NCBI RefSeq assembly: GCF_023195915.1
Contig: NZ_JALPRP010000001.1
Span: 558,001-622,000 of the forward strand
DNA: 64,000 bases
Direction: 5' to 3'
Source: Methanoculleus sp. 7T
Lineage (GTDB): Archaea > Halobacteriota > Methanomicrobia > Methanomicrobiales > Methanoculleaceae
Shown here: one piece after another, positions 27,427 through 36,438 of the stretch
Layout of the letters: every line of letters starts with the position of its first letter
Numbering within the stretch: the stretch's first letter is position 1
Position numbers and translations under genes: made by a program
The notes under the pieces: generated by a model
Database searches by the model: none
The model's input: the letters and a program-made list of their open reading frames with translations, nothing else
Told to the model about the DNA's origin: nothing

Positions 27427-29724
27427 ATGGAAAGCAATGTTCTAATGAAACTATTACTGGGAGCTGTGCTCATCGTCAGCTTGGCCCACGTTGCCGGGGC
27501 GGCCACTATGACCGTGGCCGCAAGCGACAGCAGTGCCGCTGCCAGAGCATCGGCCGACTACCTCTGCGACGGGGTGAACGACCAGCAGGAGATTCAGGCG
27601 GCCCTCAACGCCCTTCCTGCCACCGGTGGAGAGGTTGTTTTGACCGAAGGCACCTTCCGGTGCACAGGGAACCTTGCACCCAAAGCTCATTCGACGCTGC
27701 GGGGGCAGGGCGATTCGAAGACATCGCTTGTCTTTACAAACAGCGCCCGTATCCTGGTCGACAAGGAGTACGTCACGCTGGAAGACTTTTCAGTCTCCGG
27801 TAAAGGCTACACCGTCAACCCATGGGGCGGGGTTATCACCGTCAGGGCGAGCCACGCTGCTGTGCGCGATATCACCGGGACTGCCGACAGTTCGATTCAA
27901 GGCGTATTTTACGTGATAAGCGAAGCCGACAGCGGGTATCGCCAGCAGATCACCGACCTTGAATTCACCAGATGCAAGGCGATCGACCCCGGCACATACG
28001 GGTTCCTTATGAGCGCCTCCGAGTACAAGACCATCAAGGATGTCGTCTTCACCGAATGCGAGGCTATCAACTGCGGCCGGTACAGCCGGTACGACCCCTG
28101 GGTCACCGGGTTCGACTTTGCCGAACAGAACGATCTCGAGAACGTCGAGATAGTTCGGTGCCGTGCAGAGGGCAGTTGGGAGGCCGGGTTCCACTTTGAG
28201 ACCATGCCAAACAAGGTCAATGTCCGGCTTATCGACTGCATCAGCAACAACAACGCACAGATACAGAAAGTCACCGGCACTGAGCCGAGCTTTGGTTCTG
28301 GGTACCTGGTGAGCAAGGATATCTCGTGCATCAATTGTACTTCGGAGAACAACTTCATCGGGTTCCTCTGCTCTTCGGGTGGAAACACGATTGAGGGGTG
28401 TTCCGACGTAGGTTCCGACTATGGTTTCAGCATCGTAGGTACGTCGAGCCTGAAGATCGTCTCGACTTCGCTCGCCGGAGAGGCACGGCCGGTCCAGATT
28501 CGGAGCGGTTCCGCAAATCTTCTCCTGGACGGCCTGAAGATCACCTCGGGCGGCAGCACCGGGTCCAACCCCGGAATCAATGTCGAGTCGAGCGTTGCAC
28601 GGGCGGACTCGATTCTGGTGAAAGACTCGAGCATCCAGGGATACCGCTACGGCGTGTATAACGGTGCACCGGCCAAAGTGCAGGTCCAGAACGTCGCTGT
28701 CAGCGGGGCCTCGACTCCGTTTGTCAACTGCGCGATTCTCTCCACGCCTACACCGACGCCAACACCAAAACCAACTCCGACACCTACGCCAACGCCTACA
28801 CCCACACCAACTCCAACACCAACTCCAACACCAACTCCAACACCAACACTAACACCCACACCGACACCGACGCCCGTATCCGAACCGACGGCATCCGTCC
28901 GGTTCACCTCCTTCCCATCTGGGGCCGCAATCTACCTTGACGGCAAGTATGTGGGCGCCACCCCCGCCACAATCCCGGGGATCACCATGGGCACGCACGC
29001 CGTGGAGATGAAGAAGGACGGCTACCAGCCCTGGACCTGGACACTCCGGGTAACCGAGGCCTGGACGGCGCAGACGTTCAGCTTCAACCCGACGCTGAAC
29101 CCTGCTCCGACGGCAAAGCCGGACCTTGTGGTGACCGATATCGCTTGGGTTCCGGCAAACCCGGAATCAGGCGATGCGGTGACGCTTCGGGCCACGATCA
29201 AGAACCAGGGGCCCGTTGCCACACCTGCGGGTGTGAAACACGGCGTCCTCTTCACGTTCGATGACGGGGCCGCCGGACCAGCGGTCTGGTCCGACACCCA
29301 CACCGACGCGATTGCGCCGGGTGCCTGGGTGACGGTGACCGCGAACGGCGGTTCGGCCGGCGCAACCTGGAAGGCAACCCTCGGCACTCACACCGTGAAG
29401 GCTCAGGTAGACGATGTCAACCGGATCGCCGAGAGCGACGAGACCAACAACGTCCGCAGCGAGCAGATCACGGTTACCGGGGCAGAACAGACGCCCGAAC
29501 CGACGGCATCCGTCCGGTTCACCTCCTTCCCGTCAGGGGCCGCAATCTACCTTGACGGCAAGTATGTGGGCGCCACCCCCGCCACAATCCCGGGGATCAC
29601 CATGGGCATGCACGCCGTGGAGATGAAGAAAGACGGCTACCAGCCTTGGACCTGGACACTCCGGGTGACCGAGGCCTGGACGGCACAGACGTTCAGCTTC
29701 AACCCGACATTGGAGCGGGCCTAA
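27427..29724 (+). CDS. Secreted parallel beta-helix protein with PEGA-CARDB-PEGA tail, paralogue 6
   Basis: Modular exported protein of 765 residues. Domains: signal peptide about 1-25 (MKLLLGAVLIVSLAHVAGA in its core), beta-helix about 27-435 (YLCDGVNDQQEIQAALNAL, WVTGFDFAEQND, EAGFHFE), a Thr-Pro repeat linker 439-484, PEGA 1 about 485-556 (FPSGAAIYLDGKYVGATPAT), CARDB about 563-685, and PEGA 2 about 690-761. Tandem Thr-Pro linkers and PEGA domains are typical of archaeal cell-surface proteins. The frame extends to 27316, but ATG at 27427 gives a normal signal peptide; ATG at 27445 is the next choice. Ribosome-binding signal is weak at both. It ends in a hairpin that contains its stop codon. 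Confidence 0.85.
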   Translation: MESNVLMKLLLGAVLIVSLAHVAGAATMTVAASDSSAAARASADYLCDGVNDQQEIQAALNALPATGGEVVLTEGTFRCTGNLAPKAHSTLRGQGDSKTSLVFTNSARILVDKEYVTLEDFSVSGKGYTVNPWGGVITVRASHAAVRDITGTADSSIQGVFYVISEADSGYRQQITDLEFTRCKAIDPGTYGFLMSASEYKTIKDVVFTECEAINCGRYSRYDPWVTGFDFAEQNDLENVEIVRCRAEGSWEAGFHFETMPNKVNVRLIDCISNNNAQIQKVTGTEPSFGSGYLVSKDISCINCTSENNFIGFLCSSGGNTIEGCSDVGSDYGFSIVGTSSLKIVSTSLAGEARPVQIRSGSANLLLDGLKITSGGSTGSNPGINVESSVARADSILVKDSSIQGYRYGVYNGAPAKVQVQNVAVSGASTPFVNCAILSTPTPTPTPKPTPTPTPTPTPTPTPTPTPTPTPTPTLTPTPTPTPVSEPTASVRFTSFPSGAAIYLDGKYVGATPATIPGITMGTHAVEMKKDGYQPWTWTLRVTEAWTAQTFSFNPTLNPAPTAKPDLVVTDIAWVPANPESGDAVTLRATIKNQGPVATPAGVKHGVLFTFDDGAAGPAVWSDTHTDAIAPGAWVTVTANGGSAGATWKATLGTHTVKAQVDDVNRIAESDETNNVRSEQITVTGAEQTPEPTASVRFTSFPSGAAIYLDGKYVGATPATIPGITMGMHAVEMKKDGYQPWTWTLRVTEAWTAQTFSFNPTLERA
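28744..28878. repeat. Low-complexity Thr-Pro-encoding repeat
   Basis: Roughly 135 bases of ACNCCN hexamer repeats encoding about 22 Thr-Pro units. Such arrays are prone to slippage in 6-base steps, which would change linker length without shifting the frame. Confidence 0.85.
28881..29094. repeat. PEGA-encoding direct repeat, copy 1
   Basis: About 214 bases, nearly identical to 29496-29709 with scattered synonymous changes. Together they bracket the CARDB domain. Confidence 0.85.
29496..29709. repeat. PEGA-encoding direct repeat, copy 2
   Basis: Second copy of the PEGA repeat at the 3' end of the gene. Recombination between copies would delete one PEGA plus the CARDB. Confidence 0.85.
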
Positions 29725-29758
29725 TGGATATCGGAGGATCCTCCTCCCGTATCCATTA
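29722..29758 (+). terminator. Long hairpin that contains the stop codon of paralogue 6
   Basis: TAATGGATA (29722-29730) pairs with TATCCATTA (29750-29758), and the inner GGAGGATCCTCC (29733-29744) is itself a palindrome. The TAA at 29722 is the stop codon. It lies between convergent genes; no T-run follows, so it may be a processing or stability element. Confidence 0.5.
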
Positions 29759-29878
29759 ATGGACAGACAAAGCCCGCCCGCAGCAGAGCAATCCCCAGTC
29801 CACACCCTTACAACTCAGGTTCCGGTAGACGAGACGACCCGGCCGCTTTTGTGTTGCACACGAAAGAGCACACAAACC

Positions 29879-31621
29879 CTATGCAAGGTGCATGAGCCTG
29901 ACAGCTATCAGCAGGGTAATAACCTGTACTTTCTCCATGAGATCTCCGTCCCTGAAGAGATCCCGCGCATCCTGCGCTATTCCAGGATAATTGCCCAGGG
30001 CATCCGCGCCCGCTTCAAACTCTGCATTCACGCTCTCCCGGAGTTTGGGATTCGTCTTCCACCAGTGCCGGGTCGGGTTCATGCCGACGCGTCCGCTTCC
30101 GATAACCTTTCTCACGATCCACCGGCCCCGGTTGTAGTATGTGAGCACGGAGTGCGGATACTTCGGAGGCAACCCATAGCGTTCCCAGGGATACCGGGAG
30201 AACTCGGGGAGATACCGGTTCATCCATTTGAGATAGATGGTGCCGTTGTAGCGGAGTTTAGGGTGTATCCTCATACAGTAGTCGAAAAAATCAACATAGA
30301 GAAATGGCGACGAGAACTCGGTAAAGTGTTCGATCATGCGATTTCCGTTGACCGCTGCATTCACTCCCCGATTCAGCAGAACAAACTGCTCATAGGACTC
30401 GTACTTCCGGCCGTCCAGTTCGGTCACATCGAGGAGTCTCGGGAGTAATCGTGTCGAATACGCAAATTCTCCAAGATTACTCAGATCTACTGCAGTGGGC
30501 CTTGGCGCTTCTAGGAGATCGCCCTTCAATACTTCACCCACTTCACCGGTATGAACGAGCCCATAGTCCTGAAAGGAGAGCGCTCGTAAAGAGGTGTAGA
30601 GGTGTGCCGCTCCGCCATACAACGTTAGGCCTCCGTTCGCACCGACGATCTCGCGAATATTCCTCGTTAAGTAGTTGCCGTTATCCAACGAGAAGAAGAT
30701 GAAGTCAAAGTTATGGTCGGAGGAGATCTTTTTGGCGATGACTTCATCCGCATAACCGCTCTCACAGAAACAGAAGCAGGTGACCGGAGAGAAACGGCAC
30801 CTCTTGGCATACCCGACATTTATCCGCGAATCAAGCCCTCCGCTCAGTGTCGCAACATGTGAGTAGCCGTACTCGAGGTCTTTCTCATACTCCATTCGGA
30901 TTGCTTCGGTGAAGAGGCGATCCAGTTCCCCCAGTATCTCCTCTTCGTCCCCTTCAATACACGGCGCGCCCGATATCGAGTAGTATGTGTGAAGCGCAAC
31001 TTCACCGTCTTTATGCACCAAGACACTCCCCGGCGGGAGTTTCCTGACGCCTTCAACCAATGTTCGGTCCTCAAGCATATATCCAAGCGAGAGGAGACCG
31101 TATGCCCCGCCAACATCAACGGACGGGGCAAAGCCCAGCACCCGCATGCCTTCGGCCACCGCCTTTAGGTCGGACGCAAAGACCAGCGTATCCGTATCCG
31201 CATCGGCAAAGTAGTAAACCGGTTTCTGAGCAAGATGGTCGGTAAAAACCAGCGTCTCATGTGCATCCGGGTCGTAGATGTATCCGGAAAAATTTCCTCT
31301 CAGGCGGTCGGCAAACGACCAACCGCACTCTTCCTGTAGTGCATAGAGGATATGCGCACAGTCAGCGGCACGATACCGTCTGGAGAGCTGCCGGAGGTTA
31401 AAGATCACTCCGTCCATGCAGACGAGTTTGCCGCAAACAATGTCGAAGGCTTTATCGTTTGCAAATTTATTGACAGAAAACCGACCCATCACGCCGTGTT
31501 GGGTCCTCATATGGTTCCGGAGATACGCAGTCGCCGGCTCCCGGTGGAAAAAGTCCGAGAGATCGAGATCATGAAAAAGCCCCTTATCCGATACAATTCC
31601 CCATATACCCGGCAAACGCAT
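29879..31621 (-). CDS. Asparagine-synthase-like amidotransferase lacking the N-terminal Cys
   Basis: The 580-residue protein has the asparagine-synthase plan: an N-terminal Ntn-type domain (about 1-200) and a C-terminal ATP-pyrophosphatase domain with TLSGGLDSR near 259. Canonical enzymes start Met-Cys-Gly and use that Cys to hydrolyse glutamine; here the start is MRLPGIWGIVSD, without Cys, so glutaminase activity is probably lost and another amine donor or reaction is used. Such proteins occur in polysaccharide and natural-product loci. Its ATG overlaps the preceding flippase stop by one base (TAATG), so both are probably co-translated. The role in glycan amidation is inferred from context. 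Confidence 0.8.
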   Translation of the reverse strand: MRLPGIWGIVSDKGLFHDLDLSDFFHREPATAYLRNHMRTQHGVMGRFSVNKFANDKAFDIVCGKLVCMDGVIFNLRQLSRRYRAADCAHILYALQEECGWSFADRLRGNFSGYIYDPDAHETLVFTDHLAQKPVYYFADADTDTLVFASDLKAVAEGMRVLGFAPSVDVGGAYGLLSLGYMLEDRTLVEGVRKLPPGSVLVHKDGEVALHTYYSISGAPCIEGDEEEILGELDRLFTEAIRMEYEKDLEYGYSHVATLSGGLDSRINVGYAKRCRFSPVTCFCFCESGYADEVIAKKISSDHNFDFIFFSLDNGNYLTRNIREIVGANGGLTLYGGAAHLYTSLRALSFQDYGLVHTGEVGEVLKGDLLEAPRPTAVDLSNLGEFAYSTRLLPRLLDVTELDGRKYESYEQFVLLNRGVNAAVNGNRMIEHFTEFSSPFLYVDFFDYCMRIHPKLRYNGTIYLKWMNRYLPEFSRYPWERYGLPPKYPHSVLTYYNRGRWIVRKVIGSGRVGMNPTRHWWKTNPKLRESVNAEFEAGADALGNYPGIAQDARDLFRDGDLMEKVQVITLLIAVRLMHLA

Positions 31622-33093
31622 TACCTCCCAGACACGAGAGAATAGATTAGATCTTTAAGAATGTTTTTATCCTCGTTCGATAGCAGCAGACCGTAGACTG
31701 CTACGGCAAACCCGAGCAGAATAAAAATCCCAAGGAGATTCGCATCGGCAATTCTGGCGCCCGCAACATACAGGATAACTCCTATAAACGCGAGGCCGTA
31801 GATCCTGCCGTACCACCCGTAGTCTACTTTAAAAGAGAGATATTTGACCAGTAACCTCACGTAGAGGGCCGAACCCCCCACAAGGGAGACAAAGGTCGCA
31901 AGGGCTGCGCCCAGAATGCCGTATTGAGGGATGAGCATCAGGTTCAGGCTGCCGTTGACGACCAGCATAACTGCGCTCACTCCCATGACGAGGTCGGGCC
32001 GGCCTATCGCCGCAATCGACCCCCCGACGGAGGTCTCAACTCCTCCCCGTATCACCATGCCGGTGAGCAGGATCTGCATGGGAAGGATCGCGGCTTGGAA
32101 CTCGTCTCCAAAGAGGCCGCAAACAATCGGGTGTGCAAAGAACGCGACGCATAGGCCGCCGAGGATAAGAATCATCGAACAATACTTCATGCTCTTGTCG
32201 ATCATCGTATGAAGTGCGGCATGGTTGTTCTCCTGCCAGTGCGAGGATGTCGCCGCATACGTTATCTTCTGAACGGAGAGAGGTATCAGCCCGAAGAACC
32301 TGCTGATCATGATCGCGACCGCATACAGCCCGACATCCGTCGATGTCAGGAAGAACCCGATGAGGAGCGTATCCAGTTCATTGTTAATGTCGTTGATAGC
32401 CCCCGCCGTGAGCATCTGAAAGCCGAACCGCGCGAGACTCTTTGCGGCGGGAACAAAGTATTCCAAGGTAAATGAAAAGTACTGCCTGCTCATCAGGAGA
32501 AGATACAGAGAACTTGCAACCCATGATGAGGCGATGCCGATCACGGCGCCGGCGACGCCTGCCCCGGCCACAATGAACCCTAAGGTTACAATGACCATGG
32601 TCCCGCTCTGGATCATCATCGACAGCGCATAGTGCTTCATCTCCCGTATGCCGTTAAAAAGACCGAGCAGAACCCCTCCCACCAGTGCGAACGGGTAGAC
32701 CGGAGAGAGGAGCCGGAGGAGATCGGCAAGTCCTGGCATGTCAAACGGGCCGCTCGCCAGTTCGGGGAAGACCGCCATCAGGAGCGTGAGGCATATGCCG
32801 ACGGCAAGCGAGAGTAGGATGCCTGCAGAGACCGATCGGCTCATTGCCGCCCTGTCGGTTCTCTGCTCGGCAGTATACTTGGTGACCGCCGCCGGGAGGC
32901 CCATCGACGCGCCGAGCATTATGATGCCGTAGACCGTCGATGTCATGCGGTACAGCCCGAGATCATCGGGCCCGAGGTACCTGCCCATGACGACGACGAT
33001 GACGAACCCCACCAGCATGCTGGCTATGGATGCTATGAAGAGCATGCTCACGTCGAGGGCAAACCTTCGGGTCTCCGGAACACTCGCCACCAT
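31621..33093 (-). CDS. Oligosaccharide flippase (Wzx-like, polysaccharide transporter family)
   Basis: The 490-residue membrane protein has about fourteen helices. The start is VSMLFIASIASMLVGFVIVV followed by MGRYLGPDDLGLYRMTSTV, the family's signature after helix 1 (aRyLGpedlGly). It would translocate the lipid-linked repeat unit made by the island's GTs. It is the second flippase here, and it is only distantly like the one at 11671-12912, so the locus may build two different glycans. A TATA-like GATATATAC (minus strand) lies at 33152-33160. It is coupled to the amidotransferase by TAATG. Confidence 0.88.
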   Translation of the reverse strand: MVASVPETRRFALDVSMLFIASIASMLVGFVIVVVMGRYLGPDDLGLYRMTSTVYGIIMLGASMGLPAAVTKYTAEQRTDRAAMSRSVSAGILLSLAVGICLTLLMAVFPELASGPFDMPGLADLLRLLSPVYPFALVGGVLLGLFNGIREMKHYALSMMIQSGTMVIVTLGFIVAGAGVAGAVIGIASSWVASSLYLLLMSRQYFSFTLEYFVPAAKSLARFGFQMLTAGAINDINNELDTLLIGFFLTSTDVGLYAVAIMISRFFGLIPLSVQKITYAATSSHWQENNHAALHTMIDKSMKYCSMILILGGLCVAFFAHPIVCGLFGDEFQAAILPMQILLTGMVIRGGVETSVGGSIAAIGRPDLVMGVSAVMLVVNGSLNLMLIPQYGILGAALATFVSLVGGSALYVRLLVKYLSFKVDYGWYGRIYGLAFIGVILYVAGARIADANLLGIFILLGFAVAVYGLLLSNEDKNILKDLIYSLVSGR

Positions 33094-33151
33094 GCAAGAA
33101 CCACCGTCCAGCAGCAGTTATATGAGAAGATTGAGTAGACATGGCGGGACA

Positions 33152-33160
33152 GTATATATC
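33152..33160 (-). promoter_or_regulatory. TATA box of the flippase-amidotransferase pair
   Basis: GATATATAC on the minus strand, about 63 bases above the ATG at 33093, so a leader near 35 bases is expected. Confidence 0.45.
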
Positions 33161-33289
33161 TCTTGCTGGGAGCCCTTTTCCCCCACATTGAACACTGACC
33201 GCGAATGAATAGGTTTCATATGGCGATTTGCCCCGGAGAGCGGCCAAGCCCGCCTGCAGAGCGGCTCCGGAGGGGAGGTTAAGAGCCGG

Positions 33290-35167
33290 CTATTGGAAGA
33301 GGTAGCCCTTTACGGTTCGGGAGTCGTATATCCGTGAGAATCCGGCTCCCATGAGGTCGGAACCTAGGCTGTAATCAAGCCTGTAGGTCACCGAGTACAG
33401 AGTAAACGGTTCGTCTTCAACGACGCTCCTGATCAATACCAAATTCCTGGATAGCCCCCCGTAGTTGCGCGAGTAGACCTCGTCATCGAACGGGATAGTG
33501 GCGTTAAGCACCCACTTCTGGCTCTCTGCGTAGTATCTGTCGGTCTTTATCGGTGACTGACTGACATTTGCAACCGTGCTGTACGCATCGATCTCGGACT
33601 CAAAAAGGGCGTTACGCGTGCTATTGGGAGAGATGAGCGGATCCCAGTGGTCCCCTATCGGGTTCGTGACGGCTAAGTATGCAAAGACGATTACGATGAG
33701 CACCGGTATCGCGAACGATACGATCTCCCCCCGATGCTTCCATTGCCCGCCCACCAGGAGTATGGCAAAAGCCAGGGGGCCGCCGAGAAGAATCCCCGAG
33801 AAGTAGAACCATCGGTCGGGGATAATAGCGAAACCGATAAGAAACGCTGCGATGGTTATGGCGAAGGGGACAAGACCCGCGAATGCGGCGATGAACTGGC
33901 GGGGCGTGCCCTTCGTCGAGACCATGAAGAAGACACCGATCAGCGAGAAGAAGAGCGGCAGGTATAACCCCAGATTGTTATAGGCCTCCTCCACCGGCGA
34001 TGCGAGCGTGTGACCCACGAGTTCGGCCGGAGCCACTTGGAAGTAGTTGATACTGAACGATTCGGCCAGGAGCCCGGCAAGGTGGCTCATGGTGACCGTA
34101 TCCACGAACCACCATGCCAGCATCGCTGCAGTGAAGATGACCGGGACGGAGATCGGGATGCAATTTACTCCGTCTCCTCCATGAAACCTCCGATAAATAC
34201 GGGATGCTCCCCAGATGGTAAAAAGAACAATAGCCATGCAGAGGGCGGAAATTGTATGCGTGAGAATTAACGTTCCCAGTACAAGGCCCATGAGCACGGC
34301 AAAGATCCGAGACCCGTTCCTCCAGCGGAAAAGCAGGTAGAGTGCAATCAAAACGAAAATTGCTGCGAACGCGTTCGGAATGGACCAATAACTCATGTAT
34401 ATGTGATACGGCGAGAGGGCCACCATCAAGGATGCGAGCATACCCACCTTCCGACTCCGAAAGACGGCAACCCCTAAGAGATAGACAAAGAGCACGTTGC
34501 AGGTGATCTGCATCAGGCTCACGGAGAGAAGGGCTGCAACCTTATAGCCAAGTCCCGTCAGGATCGCAGTCTGCCCGATGAGTAGGTGGAAGAGGGGGAA
34601 GTGAGCATAATTGTAATCCTGCAGGAGGTAATGGTTCTCTATGAGGTGGTCTGTGAACATCTGGTGGAACCAGGGGTCCATACCCACCACGCCGGGATAG
34701 TTCACGACCTGGGACCAGGAGACCGATACGCCGAGCAGGATGATCTGTAGCAGGATGAACCCGGACGCCCGTCGGGTGGAACAAAGTATTTCGCAGACCA
34801 GCACGCCCGCCATAAGTGCAACGGTGATCAGGTAGCCGGAAGGCCGCTGGTAGGCATCCGCATGATAGTAGAGCATCAGAATACCGGCGATGAAAAGCGC
34901 CCAGAACCCTATAGCGAAGAGTGAGAAGATCGTTCTCCGCGAGCAGGGGAATCCGAGGGCCGGTTGCGTATGCGACCTCATGAAAAGCCAAGATGTACAG
35001 GGGACAAAAGCGAGGATTCCAAAGAGGAGAGAGACGATGCTCCCGTTGACGGCACCCCGGGCCAATTGGATGACTGCGGCGGCGGCCCCGGTGCCGGCGA
35101 GGAGCAGGTCCAGCCTCTGCGGGAGGCTTGGACCGCTCTGCCGGACCTCGAGCGGATTTTTACTCAT
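33290..35167 (-). CDS. Multi-spanning GT-C-like membrane glycosyltransferase (unassigned family)
   Basis: The 625-residue protein has about thirteen hydrophobic helices and a C-terminal soluble segment of about 110 residues. A first external loop reads GVVGMDPWFHQMFTDHLIEN, an Asp/His-rich pattern as in dolichyl-phosphate-sugar-dependent transferases (oligosaccharyltransferase and PMT relatives), and HFPLFHLL follows. I cannot name the family with certainty. Architecture is similar to the protein at 9415-11625 but the sequence is not clearly related. The ATG overlaps the upstream GT stop (ATGA at 35164-35167) and is preceded by AAGGGGG, so it belongs to the minus-strand GT operon. Confidence 0.68.
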   Translation of the reverse strand: MSKNPLEVRQSGPSLPQRLDLLLAGTGAAAAVIQLARGAVNGSIVSLLFGILAFVPCTSWLFMRSHTQPALGFPCSRRTIFSLFAIGFWALFIAGILMLYYHADAYQRPSGYLITVALMAGVLVCEILCSTRRASGFILLQIILLGVSVSWSQVVNYPGVVGMDPWFHQMFTDHLIENHYLLQDYNYAHFPLFHLLIGQTAILTGLGYKVAALLSVSLMQITCNVLFVYLLGVAVFRSRKVGMLASLMVALSPYHIYMSYWSIPNAFAAIFVLIALYLLFRWRNGSRIFAVLMGLVLGTLILTHTISALCMAIVLFTIWGASRIYRRFHGGDGVNCIPISVPVIFTAAMLAWWFVDTVTMSHLAGLLAESFSINYFQVAPAELVGHTLASPVEEAYNNLGLYLPLFFSLIGVFFMVSTKGTPRQFIAAFAGLVPFAITIAAFLIGFAIIPDRWFYFSGILLGGPLAFAILLVGGQWKHRGEIVSFAIPVLIVIVFAYLAVTNPIGDHWDPLISPNSTRNALFESEIDAYSTVANVSQSPIKTDRYYAESQKWVLNATIPFDDEVYSRNYGGLSRNLVLIRSVVEDEPFTLYSVTYRLDYSLGSDLMGAGFSRIYDSRTVKGYLFQ

Positions 35168-36438
35168 TGCTGCCCCCTTGGCCGCGTATCCCCGGAATCA
35201 AGCGGTGAGGGGGCACCGTTGGTGTTGTTTGCCAAGGTGCCGGCCACATCCGCAGCTACCTTCTCCCAAGTATGATTTGCCGTGACATATGCGCATCCGC
35301 GGTATCCCATCTCCCTTCGGAGGCTTTCGCTCGAGAGCAGACGATGCACGGCATCGGCCAGTTCGCGGGGGTCCTCGGGCGCCACAGCGATGCCGCCCCC
35401 GGATCGCGTCAGCAGTTCGGTGATGCCGTTTATCCTGCTCGCTATAACGGGCCTCCCGCACGCGAGGTACTCATAGATCTTCAACGGCGAGAGGCCGATG
35501 CGCTCGTTCCTCCGAGAGATGAACGGGGCGACACAGATGTCGCTAGCACCGATGTAGAGCACAACATCCTCATAGGGGACCGCACCGGTGAAACGGATAT
35601 GGTTGAGGGCGCCAACCGAGGCAGCCAGGGATGTCCACGCTTGCCGCATCGCGCCGTCGCCCACAAGCAGAATACAGACGCAGGGGTCTTGAGAGATTAT
35701 ATCGGGTACGGCTTGGATGAGATACTCAACGCCCTGCCACGGTGCGAAGTTGCCGACAAAACAGACATACCGGTCTTCGACGGGCAGGCCGAGGAGGCGT
35801 CTGGCCTCATGCCGGTCCCGGGGAAAAAAGATATCGGTGTTGGCGCCGTTGGCTATGACCGATACTCGTGCCTCAGGCAGGCCGTACCGGTCGATGAGGT
35901 ATGTCTTGATCCCCTCGGTGACGGCAACGACAGCGTCGGCCTTGCCGACAATATAGCGCTCGGAGAATTTTGCAAGCAAGCGGTTCATACGGTCCCGGAT
36001 GGAGGATCGTTGGACCTTCCGGGATCCGGTGGTACAATCTCGGCTCCATTCCAAATCGAATTCATCGTCCGCAATGCCGTTGACCTCACAGACCAGCCTT
36101 GTTCCCCGAAGCGTCTTGAAGAAGAACGCTCCCAGTACACCGAAAGGAGTGTTCCTGGTGTATACGGCATCGTACCGTTTGAAGAGCGAGAGGTAGAGGA
36201 TGGTTCCCAGATACTGCAGATAGAGGAGCGGAGTATTCCGTGCCGATATACGCGAACAGGTGATCTTCGGGGCGGATAGGCCGCCCCCCGCCCATGTAGA
36301 GAAGATATGCACCTGATGGCCCTGCCCGGCAAGATTCCGCACCAGTTCATACACGTGGACGGACCTGCCGTTGGCAGCATCCGGAGGGAAGACTGGCTCC
36401 AGCGATAGTACACGCACCTTTAGAAACAACCCCGTCAC
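35164..36438 (-). CDS. Glycosyltransferase family 4 protein
   Basis: The 424-residue GT-B transferase starts with KVRVLSLEPVFPPDAANGRS and VHVYELVRNLAGQGHQVHIF. The donor half has YVCFVGNFAPWQGVEYLI and the EX7E-type ERIGLSPLKIYEYLACGRPV. In many glycan operons this GLSPLKIYEYL form accompanies amino-sugar or mannose transferases; specificity is not assigned here. The GTG at 36438 has no clear ribosome-binding site but a TTTAAG element lies about 25-30 bases above it, so a leaderless mRNA is possible; GTG at 36417 is the alternative. It overlaps the next membrane gene by 4 bases. Confidence 0.86.
   Translation of the reverse strand: MTGLFLKVRVLSLEPVFPPDAANGRSVHVYELVRNLAGQGHQVHIFSTWAGGGLSAPKITCSRISARNTPLLYLQYLGTILYLSLFKRYDAVYTRNTPFGVLGAFFFKTLRGTRLVCEVNGIADDEFDLEWSRDCTTGSRKVQRSSIRDRMNRLLAKFSERYIVGKADAVVAVTEGIKTYLIDRYGLPEARVSVIANGANTDIFFPRDRHEARRLLGLPVEDRYVCFVGNFAPWQGVEYLIQAVPDIISQDPCVCILLVGDGAMRQAWTSLAASVGALNHIRFTGAVPYEDVVLYIGASDICVAPFISRRNERIGLSPLKIYEYLACGRPVIASRINGITELLTRSGGGIAVAPEDPRELADAVHRLLSSESLRREMGYRGCAYVTANHTWEKVAADVAGTLANNTNGAPSPLDSGDTRPRGQQ

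Noticed and set aside
28744-28878. CRISPR-like short repeats
   Set aside because: The repeat is a coding Thr-Pro hexamer array without spacers.
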